From: an uncultured Mailhella sp.
GTDB taxonomy: Bacteria > Desulfobacterota > Desulfovibrionia > Desulfovibrionales > Desulfovibrionaceae
NCBI GenBank assembly: GCA_910579055.1
Contig: CAJTSU010000164.1
Coordinates: 1 to 7,859 of the forward strand
Reading direction: 5' to 3'
Length of the DNA stretch: 7,859 nucleotides
This document shows positions 1 through 5,099 of this stretch, piece after piece; position 1 is the first letter of the stretch; every line of letters starts with the position of its first letter. The notes under the pieces are model-generated. The model did no database searches and was not told the DNA's origin. It saw only the letters and a program-made list of their open reading frames with translations. Made by a program: the position numbers and the translations under genes.

Positions 1-29
1 TGCAGTGTACCAGTTTTGCTAAACATTGT

Positions 30-941
30 TTAGTAAAAATTTGGAAGATCAGTAAGTAGTGGCAATTCCCACCAGTCCTTGGGCAACATTCCGGTGGTTA
101 AATATTGTCTATAGGTGAGTCCAGGGTATTTCTTTTCGGCTTCGGGTGTGAGGCCATCCGCACGTTGTACGGGACTCCCTGAAATATTTTTCCCCCTGAT
201 TTGATATTTTCCATTTTCATCTTCATATTTGAATTTTAAAATATAGTCGTCAGTGTATTCATCCCTAACTAAATCATAATTAAATATTTGATTGCCTTTA
301 TCTTTGCAATATAACAAAATATTATCGTGCTTTTTATTCCAGTATGTTTTGGATATTCCTCTTTCGGAATAGCACCAAATAATTTCATTTAAAAAATTAT
401 TTTTTCCAAATACTTCATCAATAATACATCTTAGTAAATGGATGCGCTCTTGATCACAATGAAGATAAAATGAACCTCTGTTTGAAAGAAGTTCCTTTAT
501 GATAATAAATCGTTCATACATAAACTGTAGATATTCATCATTAGACCATATATCCGTGTATTGTTTTTCTTCAAACCCTGTTCTTTCAGAAATTACATTT
601 TTACCGTGCAAGGAAATGGTTTTTTTATAATCGGCCCTAGAATCAAAAGGCGGGTCAATGTACACCAAGTCCACCTTTCCCCGGAACTCCTTAAACAGAT
701 GGCTCATGACCTGCAAGTTGTCGCCCCAGTAGATCCGGTTCATCCACCCGTCCACCGGGTCGCCATAGCGTTCCTTGAGCTGCGCAGGGTAGTAATGCGT
801 GGACGTGAACGGACGCTTGCCCGTCCAGCGTAGTTCTGGAAAACCCTTGATAGGCTCCGGCTGCGGGAGGGAAAAGGTCATCTGCTCCACATTCTCTTCC
901 TTTTTGGGGGAAGGCGTGCCGGGGAAGTTCTGCTGGGACAT
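30..941 (-). CDS. Beta-class N6-adenine DNA methyltransferase (type III Mod-like), C-terminally truncated
   Basis: Methyltransferases of this family transfer a methyl group from S-adenosylmethionine to adenine in a short recognition sequence, usually to mark self DNA. The product is 303 residues. The catalytic motif IV, DPPF, sits at residues 96-99 after the strand VDLVYI, preceded by a conserved block around GWMNRIYWGDNLQVMSHL (residues 65-82). In the beta class the order is motif IV, then the target recognition region, then motif X and the SAM-binding FxGxG motif I. Neither of the last two is present here: the protein ends shortly after a KDWWELP segment where homologues continue toward YPTQKP. 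It is therefore probably inactive alone, unless the remainder is supplied from beyond the window. The middle (about bases 180-640) is far more AT-rich than both flanks. The start has a good AAGGAAAGGA-type ribosome binding site. It is the third gene of the minus-strand operon, 14 bases after the 169-residue gene. Family call is firm; truncation is directly visible. Confidence 0.85.
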   Translation of the reverse strand: MSQQNFPGTPSPKKEENVEQMTFSLPQPEPIKGFPELRWTGKRPFTSTHYYPAQLKERYGDPVDGWMNRIYWGDNLQVMSHLFKEFRGKVDLVYIDPPFDSRADYKKTISLHGKNVISERTGFEEKQYTDIWSNDEYLQFMYERFIIIKELLSNRGSFYLHCDQERIHLLRCIIDEVFGKNNFLNEIIWCYSERGISKTYWNKKHDNILLYCKDKGNQIFNYDLVRDEYTDDYILKFKYEDENGKYQIRGKNISGSPVQRADGLTPEAEKKYPGLTYRQYLTTGMLPKDWWELPLLTDLPNFY

Positions 942-955
942 GGAATTTCCTTTCC

Positions 956-1465
956 TTACTTGATAATGCCAGAAAGCAGTCCGCCAATGATTGTGTTCAG
1001 AAGTGGATTTTCAGTGATTTGTTGTAGCAGTCCCTTTGCTTTTTGTTTTTCAGCATCAGGGGCTTGAGTGTTATCGATCATATTTTCAATCGAGGTAAAG
1101 CAATTCATAAAATTTTGAGTATTTCCATCTCCAATTTGAGTAGGACCATTGAACATTATTTGTCCTATATTCATCCCAAATCTCCCTTGCTTTTTTCCCC
1201 ATGATAAAGCTTGCTCCTGTCCATATTGTGTAAGTGATATGTCACAAAAACCTGGGCCAAGCGTCTTTTTTTCAATTAGTCTCCTTGTCATACATCGGTT
1301 AAGTAGCGAGCAAAAATACTCATATTCAAATCCGAGTGTGCGAATAATCTCATTTTCGCAATCATCAAAGTCGAAATAGGGGAAATCAATAGAGCATCCA
1401 TCCCGTTCCAATGCTTCACTCATAGCTTCAAGCAGCTTTTGTATATCTTGTTCTGTCTGAGACAT
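956..1465 (-). CDS. Hypothetical protein with winged-helix-like domain, RHIM-like amyloid motif and hydrophobic tail
   Basis: I do not recognise a named family for this 169-residue protein. Residues about 35-90 look like a small winged helix: a helical region with LLNRCMTRRLIEKK, then the strand-and-turn pattern ISLTQYGQEQA typical of wing plus last helix. Residues 99-119 carry a glycine, asparagine and glutamine-rich segment with NGPTQIGDGNTQNF, similar to RHIM-type amyloid signalling motifs (x-Q-I-G-D-x-N). Residues 130-150 are helical and charged, and residues 153-168 (NPLLNTIIGGLLSGII) are hydrophobic and glycine-rich, a possible membrane-active or packing helix. The ATG directly follows the helicase TAA with no gap; an AGGAG lies 7 bases upstream inside the helicase gene, so translation is probably coupled. 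Base composition (about 37-43% GC in the 60-base blocks I counted) is well below the helicase. A regulator or amyloid-mediated effector/adaptor role in defence is inference. Confidence 0.75.
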   Translation of the reverse strand: MSQTEQDIQKLLEAMSEALERDGCSIDFPYFDFDDCENEIIRTLGFEYEYFCSLLNRCMTRRLIEKKTLGPGFCDISLTQYGQEQALSWGKKQGRFGMNIGQIMFNGPTQIGDGNTQNFMNCFTSIENMIDNTQAPDAEKQKAKGLLQQITENPLLNTIIGGLLSGIIK

Positions 1466-4360
1466 TTATACACTCCTGTCGCAAAATGCCTGCAAGTCAC
1501 ATTCCCTGCACAGCTTGGCGGGGCGCTCCTGTACGGCAAATTCCCGGCGTTCCATGCAGCCCACGACGGCATCCACGTCGGCAATGGTCTTGTCCACGGA
1601 CTTGCCGTCATAGGGGAAGCGGTAGGTCGGCACGCCGAATTCTTCGCCCGTATAGTAGAGGTTCATGGCGCTGACGGCAAGACCGTGGCGCTGTTCCACA
1701 AGGTAGGCGTAAATTTCCAGCTGCCGCCGGTAGCGCTCCAGCAAGTGGCGTTCGGCGTACTGATTGGGCTTGGGCGTCGCCTTGAAATCAACGATTTCCA
1801 CGGTATCGCCCTTGCCTTGAATGAGGTCGATTTTCCCCGTCAGGATGTACTCGTCCCGGATAAGGGACACGTCCACTTCCGTCCCGCGAATGTCATCCCA
1901 GTGTCCCTGCTTACGATCCACATAACGCAGCACATGCCCAAGAGCTACCTCCCGGATTTGTGGGGCCAGGTAGACGCGTTCCTTGTGGCTCAGGTTGGCA
2001 TAGTTCACGTCGAACCAGAGGCGGATGTTGTCTTCGGTCACGCTTTCCGGCTGTTCGCGCAGCACGGCCTTGTGGATGTCCTCGATGGTCTGATGCACAA
2101 GCTGACCAAACAGCATGGGGCCTTCCCGAACGGGGCTGAATTCCCAATACTTGAAAAACTGGTATTGCCGAGGACAGCCCTCATAAATAAGAATATGCGA
2201 AGTATAGGAGTAACGTCCCTTGACGCCCGCAGGCCGGACGGCGTCCGCTTTCAGCGCTGAAAGCTCTGCCTCTCTCCAGGAGGGGAGCGCCGCATAAAAA
2301 GTGTGAAAAAGACGCGAGGGCGTTTTGAATTTGGCCTTTTTGGTAAGTTCCTCCTGACAGCTCAGAACCAGCAGGTTCTTTGCTCGGGAAAAGGCGGTAT
2401 AGTACAGACGCTTGAAATCGAATTCCTTGATCCGTTCCAGCGGTTCAAAGGCCGGGCGCTCATAGTGCCGGGCCTCCAGAAGTTCGTCCAGTTCGGTATG
2501 CTGTTTGCGAGGGACGGCATGGAGCGAGCCGACAATGGTAATGGGAAATTCAAGGCCCTTTGCCTGGTGGATCGTCATGAAGGACACGGCTCCCTGAGGG
2601 GTGCTGTCGCCCGGATCTTCAAATTCCGTTATGCCGCCGTCCACGATATACCGGAAGTAATGATTGAAAAGATCGCCGATGTTCTTTTCCAGATAGGTAG
2701 GGTGCAAGACCTGAATATGATGGAGATATTCAAATTTGACAATAAGTTGTGAGAATATCGCCAGATTTCTGGCCGGGCGCTCGTCTCTGGCGGATGTTCC
2801 GAGTTCCAGATAACTTGAAAAGAGCGGGAATTGAATCAACTGGTAAAACAGACCGGAAAAACCCCAGTCCAGCGGCGTATTGCGGACAAGCATCCCTTGC
2901 ACTTCCCGCACACGGCGAACGCACCAGCCCTTCAACTCCTTGTTGTCCGGCTGACGCAGCTTTTCCGCAAACAAGAGCAGGCAGGTATCATAAAAGGCCC
3001 AGATTTCCAGGGGGCCAAAACGCTTTTGCCACTGTTCGCGTATATCCCTGAAGACAGGGAACAGGAAAAGCAGCGCCCCGATTATCAGGCGAACCTCTTC
3101 CCGTTCAAAATACAAATCCGAGCGGGGCGCATAGACCGGAATGCCGTGTTCCTCCAGATAGCTTGCCAGCGCCTTTGCCTTGTCCCAGCGCACGGAACGG
3201 AAGAGAAAGGCTACCTGATTCCAGTCCGTCAGATGATGTTCCTTCATCGTTTCCAGAAATTCCAGCACCTCTTCATGCCAGTTTTCCGCATCTGCGCTGC
3301 CGGAAACACGCAGCACGGGCGTTTCCAGTGCAGTCTTGCCCTCCGGCGGAACAATCCGCTTGGGATAGCGAAACAGCGTGCCCCCATCTCCCTGCCAGGA
3401 GAAGCCGTCCACACTGCCATTCATCCAGTCATTATAAAAAGTGATGATGCCCGGATCGGAGCGGTAATTGACCGTCAGCGTATGCACGGCGCAGCGGCCT
3501 TCAGGGAAACGCCGGGGAAATTCCAGAATGTTGCGAATCGTCGCGCCCCGAAAGCGGTAAAGCCCCTGGTCGTCATCGCCCACGACACAAATATTCTGCT
3601 TGTCGTCCAGCAGCATAAACAGCAACCGCTCCTGAACGGTGTTGGTATCCTGATATTCGTCCACCATCACATAGCGGATCTTTTCCTTCAGGGGAGCAAG
3701 CACTGTGTCGGGATTGTCCTTCAGGAGCTTAAACGCCTCAAGCTGAATAACGGAAAAATCCAGCAGATTTTCCTGCTCCAGCAGCGTCAGATACAGGGTG
3801 TACCATTTGCCGAGCGCCTGTATGACTTCATCCGGATCAGCCTTCAGAGCATCAGCGGAAAGCACTTCCTCGGAGAGCTTGTTCATCCAGCCGCACAGCA
3901 GCGTCGCTCTTTTCCAGCGACCGACATTCTCATTCCCCTTGGTAAGCAACGACAGAGGAGCCAGTTCCTCAAACTGGTGCAGATGCTGAAAGAAAAAGTA
4001 GCTCTGATCGAACTGATCCATCAGAGTAAAATTCTTCTTCAGCCTGGTGAACTCTCTGTATTCTTCAAGCAGACGCAGACAAATAGAATGCAGAGTGCCG
4101 ACGTACATTTCATCCACATTGGCTTGAACGCCTTCCTGCATCAGACGGCGGGCAATGCGCGAAACAAGCTCGTTGGCAGCCTTCTCGGTGAACGTGGCCA
4201 CAAGCAGTTGCTCCGGCTGGACGCCCTTGTGCGCCACAAGATGCACTATGCGCTCAACAAGCGTGAACGTTTTGCCAGCTCCTGGACCAGCAATAACCAA
4301 CACGGGGCCTTCGTCATGGAAGATGACGGCTTGCTGCTGGTCTGTGGGGCGAAAGTCCAT
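1466..4360 (-). CDS. UvrD/Rep-type superfamily 1 helicase fused to Cas4/AddB-like Fe-S PD-(D/E)XK nuclease
   Basis: This 964-residue protein should unwind DNA 3' to 5' using ATP and degrade or trim it with its C-terminal nuclease. SF1A helicase motifs are all visible: Walker A AGPGAGKT (24-31), Ia ATFTEKAANEL (55-65), II DEYQDTN (234-240), III GDDDQGLYRFRGA (261-273), IV NYRS (298-301), V TIHQAKGLEF (596-605) and VI RLYYTAFSRAK (651-661). The C-terminal domain has C729, the FGQLVH segment with H756, D845 in TGKIDLI, D858-x-K860 in VDFKA, Q880-x3-Y884, and C951-x2-C954-x5-C960. The four cysteines match the iron-sulfur cluster layout of AddB and Cas4 nucleases. UvrD or PcrA housekeeping helicases are about 720 residues and lack this nuclease. 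The start is chosen at an ATG with GGGAGA four bases upstream. It is the first clear gene of the minus-strand operon. All key residues look intact, so it is likely active; a defence role is inferred from context. Confidence 0.93.
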   Translation of the reverse strand: MDFRPTDQQQAVIFHDEGPVLVIAGPGAGKTFTLVERIVHLVAHKGVQPEQLLVATFTEKAANELVSRIARRLMQEGVQANVDEMYVGTLHSICLRLLEEYREFTRLKKNFTLMDQFDQSYFFFQHLHQFEELAPLSLLTKGNENVGRWKRATLLCGWMNKLSEEVLSADALKADPDEVIQALGKWYTLYLTLLEQENLLDFSVIQLEAFKLLKDNPDTVLAPLKEKIRYVMVDEYQDTNTVQERLLFMLLDDKQNICVVGDDDQGLYRFRGATIRNILEFPRRFPEGRCAVHTLTVNYRSDPGIITFYNDWMNGSVDGFSWQGDGGTLFRYPKRIVPPEGKTALETPVLRVSGSADAENWHEEVLEFLETMKEHHLTDWNQVAFLFRSVRWDKAKALASYLEEHGIPVYAPRSDLYFEREEVRLIIGALLFLFPVFRDIREQWQKRFGPLEIWAFYDTCLLLFAEKLRQPDNKELKGWCVRRVREVQGMLVRNTPLDWGFSGLFYQLIQFPLFSSYLELGTSARDERPARNLAIFSQLIVKFEYLHHIQVLHPTYLEKNIGDLFNHYFRYIVDGGITEFEDPGDSTPQGAVSFMTIHQAKGLEFPITIVGSLHAVPRKQHTELDELLEARHYERPAFEPLERIKEFDFKRLYYTAFSRAKNLLVLSCQEELTKKAKFKTPSRLFHTFYAALPSWREAELSALKADAVRPAGVKGRYSYTSHILIYEGCPRQYQFFKYWEFSPVREGPMLFGQLVHQTIEDIHKAVLREQPESVTEDNIRLWFDVNYANLSHKERVYLAPQIREVALGHVLRYVDRKQGHWDDIRGTEVDVSLIRDEYILTGKIDLIQGKGDTVEIVDFKATPKPNQYAERHLLERYRRQLEIYAYLVEQRHGLAVSAMNLYYTGEEFGVPTYRFPYDGKSVDKTIADVDAVVGCMERREFAVQERPAKLCRECDLQAFCDRSV
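1473..1477 (-). promoter_or_regulatory. Ribosome binding site inside the helicase 3' end
   Basis: AGGAG on the minus strand lies 7 bases before the ATG of the 169-residue gene and wholly within the last helicase codons. Because the helicase stop codon abuts that ATG, this site fixes the start and implies translational coupling. Confidence 0.7.
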
Positions 4361-4378
4361 AACATCTCCCGATGCTGC

Positions 4379-4489
4379 TTATTGGCCGTATAGCGTGCCG
4401 AAGACCTCGCAGGATTGCGAAGCCTTTTCAGGCGTAAAAGGTAGTCCGGTTTTTATAACCTGCTTTGCAGAAAAAAGAAACTTCCCCAT
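4379..4489 (-). CDS. Possible 36-residue small ORF upstream of the helicase
   Basis: An ATG-initiated frame of 36 codons (MGKFLFSAKQVIKTG at the N-terminus, ending FGTLYGQ) stops 18 bases before the helicase ATG, in the same direction. A stop codon lies two codons upstream of its ATG, so it is not the tail of a longer visible gene. There is no convincing ribosome binding site before the ATG, and the peptide resembles nothing I know. It could be a leader peptide, the remnant of a lost upstream gene, or chance. I list it because of its position and orientation only. Confidence 0.2.
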   Translation of the reverse strand: MGKFLFSAKQVIKTGLPFTPEKASQSCEVFGTLYGQ

Positions 4490-4656
4490 TTCTTAGTTGC
4501 TGTTCACATTTTTAATAAACAACCTATACCAAGAAAGCCATATCTAAATTTGGTAAAAGCAAAATTTCATAGCCTTATTTAGGTTCCGTAAATGAGAACT
4601 GAACCGATGCGCCATGTGCCCATCATGGAATTCTTTGGCAATAACATGCTGAATTT

Positions 4657-4662
4657 ATTATA
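4657..4662 (-). promoter_or_regulatory. Candidate -10 box for the helicase operon
   Basis: The minus strand reads a perfect TATAAT here. No good -35 hexamer lies at 16-18 bases upstream, so activity would need an activator or a different upstream contact. Use of this box would give an untranslated leader of roughly 290 bases containing the 36-codon ORF. No better candidate was found between it and the helicase start. Confidence 0.3.
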
Positions 4663-4772
4663 TCTTAACTCCCATTGACAGACACAAAGTGAAAATTTAT
4701 TTCCTCAATAACTTCAACAGGCTAACCACAAAAACTTGCCTACGGTATTTGAAACGGTATTTACAAGGCGTC

Positions 4773-4781
4773 TGTTATACT
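4773..4781 (+). promoter_or_regulatory. Candidate extended -10 promoter facing the att site
   Basis: TGTTATACT fits an extended -10 element (TGn then TATACT). The -35 position is poor, which is common for extended -10 promoters. The direct repeats of ACGGTATTT at 4742-4750 and 4754-4762, 12 bases apart, lie immediately upstream and could be an operator. A transcript from here would meet the terminator at 4862-4906 before reaching the integrase. Confidence 0.3.
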
Positions 4782-4818
4782 TTATCTTTTATTTCAACTG
4801 ATTGAACCTTATGATTGG

Positions 4819-4835
4819 GTCTCCCCTTCGCACCA
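4819..4835 (+). other. Putative attachment-site core: tRNA 3'-end-like sequence
   Basis: GTCTCCCCTTCGCACCA resembles the last bases of a bacterial tRNA gene (end of the T stem, acceptor strand, discriminator base and CCA), closest in my memory to some leucine tRNAs. The rest of a tRNA is absent upstream: there is no T loop or anticodon arm. A tRNA 3' fragment just upstream of a P4-type integrase gene of the same orientation is the classic arrangement of an island attachment site. Because the tRNA body is missing, this would be the distal copy of the element on the left and the proximal copy of the one on the right. The spacing does not give a fully regular T stem plus acceptor stem, so the tRNA identity is uncertain. 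Confidence 0.45.
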
Positions 4836-4861
4836 ACAAAAAGTCCAAAACAGTCCATAGC

Positions 4862-4906
4862 AGGCCGAAATCACTAAGAAAACCGTGGTTTCGGCCTTCT
4901 CTTTTT
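4862..4906 (+). terminator. Rho-independent terminator after the tRNA-like end
   Basis: GGCCGAAATCAC (4863-4874) pairs with GTGGTTTCGGCC (4885-4896) with one G-T wobble, extended by the A4862-T4897 pair, around a 10-base loop, and is followed by TTCTCTTTTT. The T tract is on the right, so it stops rightward transcription. It fits the terminator of the original tRNA transcript or a barrier between the two elements. Confidence 0.8.
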
Positions 4907-5099
4907 GTCCAGTAAAAACCAAGTACCCACGTGGACACCCACAAAAATCGTTGGTAGATTCGCAGGTACCAATACCACGACGCCATTTCGGCACGGCGAA
5001 ATACCAGCGCGTTACAAATCTTCTTTGAATTCAAATGGATGGAGGTATATTTTTCTGGTTTTCGCCGCACATTTCCGGACTGTTTTGGAGGATACCAAC
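4907..5099 (+). other. Integrase leader region with repeats and candidate promoter
   Basis: This leader has the palindrome CCACGTGG (4927-4934), an inverted pair TTGGTA/TACCAA (4951-4956 and 4967-4972), and a 12-base perfect palindrome TTTGAATTCAAA (5024-5035). The integrase frame stays open through it from a TTG codon at 4905, but conservation and the ribosome binding site argue that translation starts later. These sites may bind the integrase or a regulator. Confidence 0.4.
5025..5051 (+). promoter_or_regulatory. Candidate integrase promoter
   Basis: TTGAAT (5025-5030) and TATATT (5046-5051) are separated by 15 bases, a little short for a sigma-70 promoter. The -35 hexamer lies within the palindrome TTTGAATTCAAA, so a repressor bound there would block RNA polymerase. 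Transcription would begin roughly 40 bases before the integrase ATG. Confidence 0.3.

Larger units (their letters stand above)
4361..4818. other. AT-rich intergenic region between the helicase operon and the putative att site
   Basis: Apart from the short ORF noted at 4379-4489, I find no convincing gene in this stretch. It holds a candidate promoter for the helicase operon, a pair of inverted TACCAA hexamers (4527-4532 and 4550-4555), an inverted GGTTC/GAACC pair (4582-4586 and 4601-4605), and two direct copies of ACGGTATTT (4742-4750 and 4754-4762) just before an extended -10 box. The low GC and the repeats suit the edge of a mobile element. Confidence 0.5.

Noticed and set aside
1439..2260. 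Open frame of 273 codons on the plus strand
   Set aside because: It overlaps the nuclease domain of the helicase gene in the opposite direction and has no family pattern.
2831..4393. Long open frame (520 codons) on the plus strand
   Set aside because: It lies antisense to the helicase gene, whose motifs are unmistakable. The translated product has no recognisable domain and its composition is that of a mirrored coding region.
4582..4605. Insertion sequence end at the GGTTC/GAACC inverted pair
   Set aside because: The arms are only five bases, no transposase is nearby on that side, and no target duplication is visible.
4773..4835. A complete tRNA gene
   Set aside because: Only the 3' end is tRNA-like. 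No T loop, anticodon arm or matching 5' acceptor strand GCGAAG lies upstream within 100 bases.
4905..5099. N-terminal extension of the integrase from a TTG at 4905
   Set aside because: The family consensus starts at MKLSDAAVRNA, GGAGG precedes that ATG, and the extension contains repeats and promoter-like sequences and begins in the terminator T tract.
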